Assembly (NCBI GenBank): GCA_027459505.1 | Contig: DAIDIE010000014.1 | Coordinates: 186,001 to 250,000 of the forward strand | Direction of reading: 5' to 3' | DNA: 64,000 bases | From: Acidobacteriota bacterium | GTDB taxonomy: Bacteria; Acidobacteriota; Terriglobia; Terriglobales; SCQP01 | Shown: piece after piece, positions 8,920-17,614 of the stretch | Layout: each line of letters opens with the position of its first letter | How positions within the stretch are numbered: position 1 is the first letter of the stretch | The notes under the pieces: model-generated | Seen by the model: only the letters and a program-made list of their open reading frames with translations | Database searches by the model: none | Told to the model about the DNA's origin: nothing | Program-made: the position numbers and the translations under genes

Positions 8920-9950
8920 GCGCGACCTCGCAGCCGCTCGCCGCGTATCGGCGCATTCTGCTGATTCATTTTGGGCAGTTGGGCGACTCCGTGCTGGCGC
9001 TGCCCGCCGCGCACGCTCTGCGCGCGCGCTTTCCGCATAGCGAGCTCGTGGTGCTGTCCTCCGCCAGTGCCGCCAGTGTCTACCGCATGGCGGGCTTCGA
9101 GCAGGTCTGGCCGGTGGACCGCGTGCGCTGGAAGCATCACCCGGGAATCGCCCTGCCGGAAATCGCGGCGCTGGTCTGGAAACTGCGGCGCCACCGGTTT
9201 GATCTGTCGGTGGACCTGCATACGCTCAAGGAAACCAACCTGCTCGCCTGGGCGGCTGGCATTCCCTCGCGGCTTGCCATGTTGCGCCAAACGCGCTCGC
9301 TGCCTCGTTTGATTACGCTCAAGCCGCCTCCCGATAATCCCGATGGCGTACTGCTGGATCGCTACTGCACCGTTCTGCAGCCGCTGGGCATCGTGGTCGA
9401 AGACCGGCGCCCCCGTTTGCAGCCCCCCGCGGCCGCCATTGTGGGCGCACGGCAAAAACTGAACGCGTTGGGCGTCCATGAACCGTTTCTCGGTGTGTGC
9501 CCCGGCGCGGGTCATCCATCCCGACGCTGGCCGGCACAGCGTTTTGTGGAAGTCATTAGCGCGCTGCGCGCCAGTTCCCCGCAGCCCTTTACAACCCTAA
9601 TCTTCGCCGGCCCGGAGGAGCTGCCGGAAACGCTCGCCGCCTTTCACCAGTTGCCGGACTGTGCGGTGGTGCGCGGCTTATCGGTTCCCGAATTGACGGC
9701 GGCGCTGGCTCGTTGCCGCGTGCTCGTTACCAACGCCACTGGCCCCTCGCATTTGGCCGCGGCGGTAGGGACGGTGGTGGTCAGCATTGGCGAAATCCCC
9801 GCCTTTGATCCGGTGGGACGAGTGCGCGTGGTGCGGGCGCGGCACAACGTCTTCGAAATCGCTCCCGCCGCCGTTCTCGATCAGGTGCGGGCCGCGTGGG
9901 CGGAGCCAGCGCCTTTCCACGAATCGCTGGAATCCATGCGGCAGCCGTGA
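8916..9950 (+). CDS. Glycosyltransferase family 9 (heptosyltransferase-like)
   Basis: A 344-residue cytoplasmic GT-B enzyme of the GT9/ADP-heptose transferase family, which adds sugars to the inner core of lipopolysaccharide. The N-terminal [20 protein letters not shown] is the typical acceptor-domain start. The C-terminal half has [16 protein letters not shown] and [15 protein letters not shown], the nucleotide-sugar binding signatures. It starts at GTG 8916, overlapping the yjbQ stop. The donor sugar cannot be told from sequence and no other LPS genes are adjacent. Confidence 0.92.
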   Translation: MSATSQPLAAYRRILLIHFGQLGDSVLALPAAHALRARFPHSELVVLSSASAASVYRMAGFEQVWPVDRVRWKHHPGIALPEIAALVWKLRRHRFDLSVDLHTLKETNLLAWAAGIPSRLAMLRQTRSLPRLITLKPPPDNPDGVLLDRYCTVLQPLGIVVEDRRPRLQPPAAAIVGARQKLNALGVHEPFLGVCPGAGHPSRRWPAQRFVEVISALRASSPQPFTTLIFAGPEELPETLAAFHQLPDCAVVRGLSVPELTAALARCRVLVTNATGPSHLAAAVGTVVVSIGEIPAFDPVGRVRVVRARHNVFEIAPAAVLDQVRAAWAEPAPFHESLESMRQP

Positions 9951-9969
9951 GCTCCGCCACCAGCCCGCC

Positions 9970-9975
9970 TATAAT
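9970..9975 (+). promoter_or_regulatory. Possible -10 box before the S9 peptidase gene
   Basis: A perfect TATAAT lies 37 bp before ATG 10013, just after the glycosyltransferase stop. No convincing -35 hexamer is seen 16-18 bp upstream. Confidence 0.35.
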
Positions 9976-10012
9976 GGCCGTTGTCGGCCGAGTTGCTTCA
10001 CCCGGAGCCCGC

Positions 10013-12301
10013 ATGAATCGACAACTGTTTTCCGCCTTCCTGGCCAGCATCGTTTTCGCCGCTCTTCTCGTTATCGCCTCTCCCGCTCAAGTGCTGCCCA
10101 CCACCCCAAGCCGTGTGCCGGCGCCGTTTACTATTGCCGGCATTTTCAAGAAGCCGGGCTTGCTGGGTTATCTTCCGGAAAACATCGAGTGGAGCCCGGA
10201 CGGTGGCCGCATTACCTTTCTGGAACGGCATACCGGCAGCGATCTGGCCGACCTCTATGAACTCGATCTGGGCACCGGCAAACGGGCTGTCTTTATTTCC
10301 GGCAAGCAGTTGGCCGGCGCCGCTGAGCCCCTGCGCAAACTGGGCAACTCCCGCGAACAGGAACGCATGGCGCGCTACGGAGTGGCCACCTACCACTGGT
10401 CCCCAAAAGGCGACCTGATCCTGTACACCAGCGGCAACCAGCTCTACGCCTACAACGTGAGCAGTAAACGCGCGCACCGCCTGACGGCAACACCCGGCGC
10501 CAAAGGAGACCCTAAACTCTCCCCTGACGAGCGCTACGTCAGCTACACATCGGGCGGCAATCTGTATCTGGCGCCGGTGGGCAATGCCACCCGTGTGGGC
10601 ACGCCGGAAGCCGCGCAACCTCGCGCGGTTCTCGCTCCTCAACCGGGCGTTCTCAACGGTGCGCTGGATTGGGTTTATCCCGAGGAACTGGGCCTGCGCA
10701 CCGCCTATGAGTGGTCGCCGGACAGCCGCCGCATTTTGTTCCTGCAGTTTGACGAGCGGCCGGTGCATGCTTTTCCGCTGGTGAACTACATCCCTCATTT
10801 CGGCAGCGTCTACATGGAAAAGTACCCCAAAGCTGGCGATCCCAACCCGATTGTCCGCCTGGGTATTTACGACCTCAAAACTGGCGCCGTCAATTGGGTT
10901 CCGGTGGCGGGCACGCCGGACAGTTATCTGCCGCGCTTCGGCTGGATGCCCAGTGGGAAGCGCGCCTATGCCACCGACCTCAACCGGGCACAGACGCTGG
11001 AGCACCTCTTCTCCGTCAATCCCCGGTCGGGCCACACGCGGCTCCTGCTCACTGAGCAGGACCCCTATTGGATCAACGTCACTGACGACTTGAAGTTCCT
11101 CAAAGATGGCGGTTTCATCTGGGGCTCGGACCGCGATGGCTGGCACCACCTGTACCGCTATGACCAGCACGGCAAGCTGCTGGGGCAGTTGACCGCCGGC
11201 GCGTGGAACGTCAACAAACTCGAAGGTGTCGACGAGGCTGACCACGGCGTTTACTTCACGGCTGATAAGGACACGCCTCTGCAGCAGAACCTCTATCGCG
11301 TCCCGTTGAACGTATACAGCACCGGTGGACAATGCGCTTGCACGCGCCTCACCCGGCTGGGTTTTGACCACGTCATCACCATGGCGCCGAAGCTGAAAGG
11401 CGAGGACGCCTATATCGACAGGAGTTCAACCGCTGTCCTGCCTCCGCAGTGGACAGTGCACGATGCCAATGGCGCGCGGCGCGAGCTGTTGCAGGCCCGC
11501 GCCGATATTTCCCGTTATCACCTGGCGGCGCCCACGTTCTTTACCATCCCCTCCGCCGACGGAAAAACCCCACTCAACGCTATGCTGTGGCGGCCTTTGG
11601 ACTTCTCCCCCAACAAGAAGTATCCGGTGATTACTTACCAATATGGCGGTCCGCAGGCGCAGGTGGTGGACGACAGCTGGGGAGCGGCCGGAACCTTGTA
11701 CGATCAGATCCTGTTGCGGCAGGGCTTCCTCGTATTTTCCGTGGACAACCGCGAGGCGCCCAGCTTTGATCGTAAGCATCAGGACATCATCAAGAACCAC
11801 TTTGGGACCATGGAACTGGCCGATCAGCTCGCCGGCGAGAAGTGGCTCAAGGCGCAGCCGTATGTAGACCCCTCTCGTATCGGCATTTGGGGCTGGAGTT
11901 TCGGTGGCTATATGACCACCTACGAGATGACCCACGCCCCCGGCGCCTGGAAGACCGGCATCGCCGTGGCCCCGGTAACCGACTGGCACGACTACGACAG
12001 CATTTACACTGAGCGCTACATGGGCATGCCGCGGGAGAATCCCCAAGGCTACCGGGAGAGCTCGTCGGTCGCTTACGCCAGGAACTTGCAGGGTTCGCTG
12101 CTGATTCTGCACGGCACCGAAGACGACAACGTGCACTTCCAGAACACCATTCAATTCATAGAGGCGCTGATCGAAGCCGGCAAGCAATTCGACCTGATGC
12201 TCTACCCCGATAAAACACACAGCATCCACGGCAGCGCGGCGCGCACCCACCTGTTTACGACGATGGACAGGTTCTGGCTCTCCCACCTGGCGCCGCGCTA
12301 G
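10013..12301 (+). CDS. Secreted S9B dipeptidyl peptidase IV-like serine peptidase
   Basis: A 762-residue protein. An N-terminal signal peptide (FLASIVFAALLVIASPAQ) is followed by a DPP-IV beta-propeller (about 50-500) and an alpha/beta-hydrolase domain. The nucleophile Ser629 lies in GWSFGGY. The Asp follows in TEDDNVHFQN and the His in KTHSIHG, giving the catalytic triad in the family's order. DPP-IV enzymes release X-Pro or X-Ala dipeptides from peptide N-termini, here in the periplasm or outside. Although the frame is open upstream to 9896, the signal peptide fixes the start at ATG 10013. Confidence 0.95.
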   Translation: MNRQLFSAFLASIVFAALLVIASPAQVLPTTPSRVPAPFTIAGIFKKPGLLGYLPENIEWSPDGGRITFLERHTGSDLADLYELDLGTGKRAVFISGKQLAGAAEPLRKLGNSREQERMARYGVATYHWSPKGDLILYTSGNQLYAYNVSSKRAHRLTATPGAKGDPKLSPDERYVSYTSGGNLYLAPVGNATRVGTPEAAQPRAVLAPQPGVLNGALDWVYPEELGLRTAYEWSPDSRRILFLQFDERPVHAFPLVNYIPHFGSVYMEKYPKAGDPNPIVRLGIYDLKTGAVNWVPVAGTPDSYLPRFGWMPSGKRAYATDLNRAQTLEHLFSVNPRSGHTRLLLTEQDPYWINVTDDLKFLKDGGFIWGSDRDGWHHLYRYDQHGKLLGQLTAGAWNVNKLEGVDEADHGVYFTADKDTPLQQNLYRVPLNVYSTGGQCACTRLTRLGFDHVITMAPKLKGEDAYIDRSSTAVLPPQWTVHDANGARRELLQARADISRYHLAAPTFFTIPSADGKTPLNAMLWRPLDFSPNKKYPVITYQYGGPQAQVVDDSWGAAGTLYDQILLRQGFLVFSVDNREAPSFDRKHQDIIKNHFGTMELADQLAGEKWLKAQPYVDPSRIGIWGWSFGGYMTTYEMTHAPGAWKTGIAVAPVTDWHDYDSIYTERYMGMPRENPQGYRESSSVAYARNLQGSLLILHGTEDDNVHFQNTIQFIEALIEAGKQFDLMLYPDKTHSIHGSAARTHLFTTMDRFWLSHLAPR

Positions 12302-12348
12302 CGCGGCGCGCAACCCGCTTTTTCAGGGCGAACGCTTCTGAACCACAC

Positions 12349-12374
12349 GCGGCGCGGGCCGGAACCCGCGCCGC
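12349..12374. terminator. Hairpin between convergent genes
   Basis: GCGGCGCGGG and CCCGCGCCGC form a perfect 10-bp stem with a CCGGAA loop, midway between the S9 peptidase stop and the convergent gene at 12394. It lacks a U-tract on either side, so it may slow polymerase or protect mRNA ends rather than act as a classical intrinsic terminator. Confidence 0.5.
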
Positions 12375-12393
12375 CTCGCTTGGCTGCGCAATT

Positions 12394-12936
12394 TTAGAAA
12401 CCCGGGTCGGATTGACCCTCATTGAGGGCTTCAAACCGGCTCACCAAATGGCGCATGGCCCGGTCAAAGTTCCTGTCGCGGTTTCTCTGCAGCAAGGCGG
12501 GCGCAATGAACTCCGTCAGTGTCCAGACAGGCAGCCGCGTCTTTACGTCCCAAATCCGCAATTCCAGGCGGACCCGGGAATCAATTGTTTGCGCGAGGCC
12601 GATCATTTTGCCTGTTGATCCCGGAGGCGGGACCGGACACTTGAGGGTGATCTCCGCGTCCAAATCCGCCTGCGCCGGAGAGGCGGCCAGCCTGAGCTTG
12701 TTCCATCTCAAAAGCGCCGCACGGAAACTATCGTAGGCACGGTTACCATCGTCGGTGAAGCTGAACTGCGAGAAGGCTGGACAACCGCCACCACCGCTGC
12801 CCAGGTAAACACTCTTTGCTGTGGCGATGGGAGCGACAGCGGCTTGCACCGCTGCTCCTGTTTGCGCATACAGCGGAAGGATGGAAGAAAGGAGAAGACC
12901 AAGAACCGGAAGAAAACAAAATTGTCCCCGTAGCAT
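12394..12936 (-). CDS. Exported protein of unknown function
   Basis: I do not recognise a named family. The 180-residue product has a signal peptide (LPVLGLLLSSILPLYAQ). The mature part contains SVYLGSGGGGCPAFSQFSF, a second Cys in EITLKCPVPPPGS (possible disulfide) and RLELRIWDVKTRLPVWTLTE, a beta-strand pattern seen in small periplasmic proteins. The start ATG 12936 is preferred over ATG 12969 because AGGAGG lies nine bases before it. It is not obviously in an operon; the next leftward gene is 200 bp upstream. Confidence 0.75.
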   Translation of the reverse strand: MLRGQFCFLPVLGLLLSSILPLYAQTGAAVQAAVAPIATAKSVYLGSGGGGCPAFSQFSFTDDGNRAYDSFRAALLRWNKLRLAASPAQADLDAEITLKCPVPPPGSTGKMIGLAQTIDSRVRLELRIWDVKTRLPVWTLTEFIAPALLQRNRDRNFDRAMRHLVSRFEALNEGQSDPGF

Positions 12937-13130
12937 CACGGCTAACCTCCTCACCAGGGGTCCATTCATCGCGCCTCAATCCGCGGCGGCCAACGGCCGG
13001 ATCAGCGGCTGCGCTCAATGAGTCACTTCGCGCCCGTGCTGGTGAAGACGTATGCGGCGTTATGCGCGTTTCCAGATACTTAAACCTCCCTCGCACCCGC
13101 ACCCGAGCCAACAGAAGCAGTCAAACGATG

Positions 13131-13487
13131 TTACTTTTCCTTCGCCCATTTTCCGTACTCGTCCGGCTTCCAGCCAAACAGCACGTCTTTGCCGCGAATC
13201 CATAACGGGCGGCGCAACAAGTTCGGGTGCTGCGCGATCAGGCGGATGGCCTCGGCGCGGCTGGGCGGATGTTCCGCCATATTGCGTTCGCGATAGAGTT
13301 CGTTGCGGGTGCTCAGGAATTCCTTGTAGTCGCGATCCCCAATCAGCTCGTCGAGCTCCCGCGCGCTGAGCGGCGCCTGGTTAATCTCGCGCATCTCCGG
13401 CGAAAGCTGCTTCTCGGCCAGGAAACTCCTGGCGTTCCTGCAGCCGGTTCAAGTGGCCTTGTAAACAAATTTCCCGGCTTTCTGCAT
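13131..13487 (-). CDS. Probable selenoprotein: ArsC/Spx-like oxidoreductase with UGA-encoded Sec13
   Basis: Read straight from ATG 13485-13487, this frame has one UGA (13449-13451, codon 13) and then stays open to a TAA at 13131, giving 118 residues, the normal ArsC/Spx length. Around the UGA it reads KFVYKAT-U-TGCRNARSFL, so the UGA replaces the first Cys of the CxxC active site (UxxC). Downstream NLLRRPLWIRG and FGWKPDEY match the family's anion-binding RRP region and C-terminus. GGAGGAG sits five bases before the ATG, an ideal ribosome-binding site, so the upstream codons are meant to be translated. A SECIS-like hairpin follows the UGA (13405-13445), and selA lies at 40790. The gene is 12 bp downstream of a rhodanese gene. 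Arsenate reduction is possible, but no ars genes are nearby; a thiol/selenol redox role fits equally. Confidence 0.8.
13405..13445 (-). promoter_or_regulatory. Bacterial SECIS-like element after the UGA codon
   Basis: On the coding strand, three bases after UGA, GGCUGC pairs with GCAGCU (one G-U pair) to form a lower stem. A symmetric 6x6 internal loop (AGGAAC/CGAGAA) follows, then GCCAGGAGUUUCCUGGC, a 6-bp perfect upper stem closed by a five-base loop AGUUU that contains the GU dinucleotide expected for SelB recognition. The upper stem begins 15 nt after the UGA, close to the spacing in the Escherichia coli fdhF SECIS. Pairing was done by eye. Confidence 0.75.
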
Positions 13488-13499
13488 GCTCTCCTCCAA

Positions 13500-13838
13500 T
13501 CAGTAGGACTCCATTTCAGGATCGATGTCGCGGGCCCAACCGTCAATCCCCCCACGCAGCGAAACGGTGTTGGCAATACCCTGGCTGCGCAACCAGGAAA
13601 CGACCTGCAGGCTGCGGATACCGTGATGGCAATAGAAGATCAGCGGGCGGCTCGAATCCTCGGCTGCCATCGTCCGCAAGCTGTCCAACTGCATAGGGAT
13701 ATACGCCATCGGGATCAGTTGATCGTTGGGCAGCCGCACCAGTTGATGTTCCCAGGGCTCCCGAACGTCAATGAGTACGTGCGGGCCCCCAGCTTCCATG
13801 AGAATTCGTAGTTGTGCGCCGCTGAGCTCCAGATCCAT
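13500..13838 (-). CDS. Rhodanese-like sulfurtransferase domain protein
   Basis: A single-domain, 112-residue cytoplasmic rhodanese. VLIDVREPWEHQLVRLP is the N-terminal CH2A-like motif. The active-site loop is CHHGIRS with Cys70 as the persulfide-carrying residue; the six-residue loop is typical of sulfurtransferases rather than phosphatases. It ends with LRGGIDGWARDIDPEM. It lies 48 bp after prmC and 12 bp before the Sec-containing ArsC-like gene, so the two redox proteins are probably co-transcribed and may act on related sulfur or selenium chemistry (inference). Confidence 0.92.
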   Translation of the reverse strand: MDLELSGAQLRILMEAGGPHVLIDVREPWEHQLVRLPNDQLIPMAYIPMQLDSLRTMAAEDSSRPLIFYCHHGIRSLQVVSWLRSQGIANTVSLRGGIDGWARDIDPEMESY

Positions 13839-13886
13839 AGATTGAGCATAGCGCGGGACCTGCGAAATCAGCGTCGCCTCTGCAAC

Positions 13887-14771
13887 TCACTTCGTTGCCC
13901 GCGCCGCGGTCTCACCGGAGGTCTTGCGAGCCTTGATAACGCGATCCCATCCCTGCCAGTCGGCAATCACCTCCACGCCTTCCCAGTCCGTCAGCAGGGA
14001 ACGCAGGCGCGCAGCGGAGCGGTAACCGATCTCCAGAACCAGCCATCCGCCCGGTTTGAGGAACTCAGCCGCCTGCGCGATCAGCCGTTGGTAGATTTCC
14101 GTGCCGTGCGGACCGCCAATCAGGGCCGTGCGTGGCTCAAAGTCACGCACCTCGCGCTGCAGGTGAGGGAACTCGTCTTCCCCGACGTAAGGAGGATTGG
14201 CGACAATCAAGTCGAAGCCGCCGGCGAGATCGCGCCAGGGTTCAAGCAGATCGCCCTCCCGGAACTCCACCGGCGCCTGCAGTTCGGAAGCGTTCCTCGC
14301 CGCGATCGTGAGCGCCGGTCCCGAAATGTCCGCGGCGACCACACGGGCGCGGGGCAGCTCCAGCGCCAGAGTAATCGCAATGCAACCCGAGCCGGTGCAA
14401 ATGTCGGCAATCAGGGGACTGGGCACGGGCAGGGGAGAGGCCAGCTCCAGCACCGTTTGGACGGAAAGCTCCGTCTCTGGACGCGGAATCAGCACCGACG
14501 GCGAGACCAGGAAGTTTCGTCCGTAGAACTGCTCGAAGCCCAAAATGTACTGCACCGGCTCGCCTTCGGCGCGGCGGCGCAACAGCTCTTCAAAACGGGC
14601 GTGCCCCGGCGGCGTAAAGTAATCCAGCCCGTGGCCATAAAGAAACGAACGCGGCCGTTGCAGAACATGCAGCAGCAACGCCTCGGCCGCAAGGCGCGCC
14701 TCGGCTACGCCGGCGGCTTCCAGCATTTGTGTAGCCCAGCGCAACTCTTCGTCCAAGGTCACTGGCTGCAT
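13887..14771 (-). CDS. prmC: Release factor glutamine methyltransferase
   Basis: A 294-residue SAM-dependent methyltransferase that methylates the GGQ glutamine of release factors. It has the N-terminal PrmC helical domain (RLAAEALLLHVL), the RPETELSVQTVL linker, the SAM-binding IADICTGSGCIAITLA and the catalytic NPPY (IVANPPYVGEDEF). Length is normal. It sits nine bp downstream of mtnA in the leftward run. Its substrate gene prfA is at 4091, outside this operon. Confidence 0.96.
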   Translation of the reverse strand: MQPVTLDEELRWATQMLEAAGVAEARLAAEALLLHVLQRPRSFLYGHGLDYFTPPGHARFEELLRRRAEGEPVQYILGFEQFYGRNFLVSPSVLIPRPETELSVQTVLELASPLPVPSPLIADICTGSGCIAITLALELPRARVVAADISGPALTIAARNASELQAPVEFREGDLLEPWRDLAGGFDLIVANPPYVGEDEFPHLQREVRDFEPRTALIGGPHGTEIYQRLIAQAAEFLKPGGWLVLEIGYRSAARLRSLLTDWEGVEVIADWQGWDRVIKARKTSGETAARATK

Positions 14772-14780
14772 TGTACGAAC

Positions 14781-15848
14781 TCAATCCGCTCCGCCAGCGC
14801 CACCCACCCCTTTGGGGGCACCCGCTAAACGAGGAAGCGACTCCTCGTAGGGTGCGCGTGCCACGCCATGTTCGGTAATGATGGCCGTGACGTAGCGGTT
14901 AGGCGTCACGTCAAAGGCCGGGTTGGCGACGCCAATCGCCTCGGGTGTGATCTGCACATCCTTGATGTGCGTGACCTCGCGGGGCGAGCGCTGCTCAATG
15001 GGAATCAGCTCGCCGGTGGCGAGCGTCAAGTCCAGCGTGGAGATCGGCGCGGCAACGTAAAAAGGAACGTTGTTCTCCTTCGCCAGCACCGCGACCGAAT
15101 AGGTTCCCACTTTGTTGGCCACGTCGCCGTTGCGCGCGATGCGGTCAGCGCCCACGACAACGGCGCGGATCCCGCCATTGCGCAGGAAATGTCCCGCCAT
15201 GTTGTCGGTAATGACGGTGGTTGGGATGCCATCCTGCTGCAGCTCCCAGGCGGTGAGCCGCGCGCCCTGCAGGTAGGGACGCGTTTCATCGGCAAACACC
15301 TCGATGCGTTTGCCCATTTCGACGGCGGCGCGGATCACCCCCAGCGCCGTGCCATAACCGGCCGTGGCCAGCGCGCCCGCATTGCAGTGGGTGAGGACAC
15401 GCCCCTCACTGGGCATCAGCAGAGCTCCATGCCGTCCCATGGCCTGATTAATGGCGATATCTTCCGCGTAGACCTGCTTCGCCTCCCGCTCCAGCCGTTC
15501 CTTGATCTGCGCCATGTCGTCGCCCGCCGCAAGGTAGGCGCGCCGCATGCGCTCCACCGCCCAGAACAGGTTCACGGCGGTGGGGCGTGTGCCGGCAATG
15601 GTGGCGCAAATGCGGTCGAACTCGGGATCCAGCTCGGTGCGGGTTTTCGCCTGCGAGCGCTTCACGCCCAGCGCCACACCCATGGCCGCGGCCACCCCGA
15701 TCGCCGGCGCGCCGCGGATGATCATGTCTTTAATCCCGCGCGCCACATCCTGGTAATCGCGGCAGAGCATGTACTCCACGTTTGCGGGTAGCCGCAGCTG
15801 GTCCAGCAGCTTGACTCCCTCTTCGGTCCATTCGAGTGTCGGTATCAT
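14781..15848 (-). CDS. mtnA: S-methyl-5-thioribose-1-phosphate isomerase
   Basis: A 355-residue methionine-salvage enzyme that converts methylthioribose-1-phosphate to methylthioribulose-1-phosphate. The family signatures are all present: [18 protein letters not shown], the catalytic Cys in [26 protein letters not shown], and the catalytic Asp in [18 protein letters not shown]. The ATG overlaps the pyrE stop by 4 nt (ATGA). No other mtn genes are in the window. Confidence 0.97.
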   Translation of the reverse strand: MIPTLEWTEEGVKLLDQLRLPANVEYMLCRDYQDVARGIKDMIIRGAPAIGVAAAMGVALGVKRSQAKTRTELDPEFDRICATIAGTRPTAVNLFWAVERMRRAYLAAGDDMAQIKERLEREAKQVYAEDIAINQAMGRHGALLMPSEGRVLTHCNAGALATAGYGTALGVIRAAVEMGKRIEVFADETRPYLQGARLTAWELQQDGIPTTVITDNMAGHFLRNGGIRAVVVGADRIARNGDVANKVGTYSVAVLAKENNVPFYVAAPISTLDLTLATGELIPIEQRSPREVTHIKDVQITPEAIGVANPAFDVTPNRYVTAIITEHGVARAPYEESLPRLAGAPKGVGGAGGAD

Positions 15849-16471
15849 GATTGTGGATTTCCCAAAGACAGGTGGGCGGCGCGCACCTCCTGTGCGGTAA
15901 ACAGCGATTGAAAGGGGCAGGCGCCGGGTTGGCGCGCGGCCCAGAACTCCTGCAGTCTCTGGCGGCCACCGGCCTCCTCGCGCTCGACCAGGCAGTAAAT
16001 GGCGGCAATGTCCAACTGCGCCTGCCAGGCCGCCTCCATGGCTTCCATAGTGGAACCCCCCGTGGTGCAGACGTCATCGACGATGGCGACGCGCATGCCC
16101 GCGCTGACCTCGCCCTCAATGCGCCGGCCGGTGCCGTGCGTCTTTTCGCTCTTGCGCACCAGGAAGGCGCTGACCGGTGCGCCGCCATCCAGCACGCTGC
16201 TGATGGCCACGCTGACCGCAATCGGGTCGGCGCCCATGGTGAGACCGCCTACCGCTACAACCGGAAGCGTCAGCTTTCTCAGTTCGCTCAGCAGCACACG
16301 GCCGGTGAAATAGCCGCCACGCGCATCCAGCGTCGTCGTGCGGCAGTCGATGTAATAGTCGCTGGTGGCGCCGGAGGCGAGACGGAATTGTCCCAGGCGG
16401 AACGACTTGGTGGCAAGCAGGTTGAGAAGTTGCTGTCTTTCGCTCATGCCGGTTGCGGTGGTCCTCATCAA
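15845..16471 (-). CDS. pyrE: Orotate phosphoribosyltransferase
   Basis: A 208-residue pyrimidine-biosynthesis enzyme that couples orotate to PRPP to give OMP. The 13-residue PRPP motif is [29 protein letters not shown] forms the second signature, and [13 protein letters not shown] the orotate-binding region. ATG 16471 overlaps the upstream CPBP stop by 4 nt; a second Met at 16447 is possible. It is part of the uvrA-to-arsC-like leftward run. Confidence 0.96.
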   Translation of the reverse strand: MMRTTATGMSERQQLLNLLATKSFRLGQFRLASGATSDYYIDCRTTTLDARGGYFTGRVLLSELRKLTLPVVAVGGLTMGADPIAVSVAISSVLDGGAPVSAFLVRKSEKTHGTGRRIEGEVSAGMRVAIVDDVCTTGGSTMEAMEAAWQAQLDIAAIYCLVEREEAGGRQRLQEFWAARQPGACPFQSLFTAQEVRAAHLSLGNPQS

Positions 16472-17490
16472 TGCGGAAGCTGGCTGAAATCGTGGAAACC
16501 TTTGGTGAAGTGAAACAACAGCACAAACAAAATCCCGTTATAGCAGGAGTGCATGATCCAACTGGGGACGATGCTGCCGGTGCGCTCGCGCGCGTAAGTG
16601 AAAATAAAGCCTACCACCCCAATCAGCAGCATGGGCGCCCAGGAAAACCCCAACTGATCGCCGTGGGCGACGCCAAAAGCAAGGCCGGTAAGCACCATTG
16701 CAGGGTACTCCGGACGAATCCAATCCCGGAGCCCGGAAGCTACCGCCGACCACAGGCGCAACAGAGGATCGGCTAGCAGTCCTGCCAGCAAAGCCAGCAG
16801 GCAGGCGGTCAGCGGGTAGCGCCAGGGCTCCGCGCGCAAGTACCGGTAGAGCGCCAGAATGCCGGTCAGCGGAACGAAGGCCGCCGCCGCGATCCAGAAA
16901 AAACGGCGCCAGTCCCGCAGTTCCGCCGCGGAAAAGCCTTCACGAAAAAAGCGGCGCAGACTCGGATACAGCAGACCGCGGAAATAGCACTCCTCAAAAA
17001 AGGGCGCCAGGATGGTACCGTAGATGGCCAGCGCCCAGGTGTCGTGCGGATTGAATACGCGATCGATGGGTAAGGTCTTGGGAATGGGCAGATACTTCTG
17101 CGCCGCTTGCACAAAAATCGACAGCACCGCCCCCGCCATGCCCAACGCAATCAGCAACCCAAAAGGGAAACGGCGCAGCCCGAGCGCCTTCCAGAACGAG
17201 GCGCCGTACATGCTGGAGATCCAAAGGCCGGCAAAGGCCAGTCCGCCGATAAAGCCCGCCGTCTGCACCAACAGCAGGAAGCGCACATCGCCAAACGGCT
17301 GCCACTGATCCAGCGAGCCCCGTTGCAGCAACGCGGTCAGCAACACCCCGCCGATCAGCGTCAGCAGGAAGATCAGTCCTGTAAACAGCGTGATAAAGAC
17401 GATATCCATGCCGCGCCAGGGCGGATCGGCAACGGCGGGCGTGCGTGGCTCAGGCGAGCCGGCGTTCGGGTTGGGAGGCTCTGGGTTCAA
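16468..17490 (-). CDS. CPBP-family membrane endopeptidase-like protein
   Basis: A multi-span membrane protein of about 340 residues. The C-terminal CPBP/Abi (CAAX protease-like) domain carries the EE motif in LAPFFEECYFRGLLYPSL (glutamates of the first motif), and later FGVAHGDQLGFSWAPMLLIG with the His of the second and third motifs, plus WIMHSCYN. Family members cleave membrane or prenylated peptides or act in bacteriocin self-immunity; the substrate is unknown. The start is uncertain: TTG 17490 gives a Pro-rich cytoplasmic tail (NPEPPNPNAGSPEP) before the first membrane span, while ATG 17409 starts at the span. The frame is also open into uvrA, which is unlikely to be used. Confidence 0.82.
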   Translation of the reverse strand: MNPEPPNPNAGSPEPRTPAVADPPWRGMDIVFITLFTGLIFLLTLIGGVLLTALLQRGSLDQWQPFGDVRFLLLVQTAGFIGGLAFAGLWISSMYGASFWKALGLRRFPFGLLIALGMAGAVLSIFVQAAQKYLPIPKTLPIDRVFNPHDTWALAIYGTILAPFFEECYFRGLLYPSLRRFFREGFSAAELRDWRRFFWIAAAAFVPLTGILALYRYLRAEPWRYPLTACLLALLAGLLADPLLRLWSAVASGLRDWIRPEYPAMVLTGLAFGVAHGDQLGFSWAPMLLIGVVGFIFTYARERTGSIVPSWIMHSCYNGILFVLLFHFTKGFHDFSQLPH

Positions 17491-17614
17491 AGCGCTAGTA
17501 TAAAACGCTCGACGGGAGCGGAACTCGTGGTGAACAGCACAGCCCAGCGTACTTGCGCCGCAAATACCCGCTGACAAGAGGGGGAGGAGCGGCAGGGGAG
17601 CAGAGCATGAGGCG

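Noticed and set aside
13449-13451. Reading the UGA as a simple pseudogene or sequencing error in the ArsC-like gene
   Set aside because: Possible in principle, but the stop hits precisely the catalytic Cys position. A SECIS-like hairpin follows at the right distance, the rest of the frame is intact with an ideal ribosome-binding site, and selA is present.
13343-13576. 77-codon open frame overlapping the ArsC-like and rhodanese genes
   Set aside because: Out-of-frame shadow; the true product comes from the UGA-containing frame from 13487.
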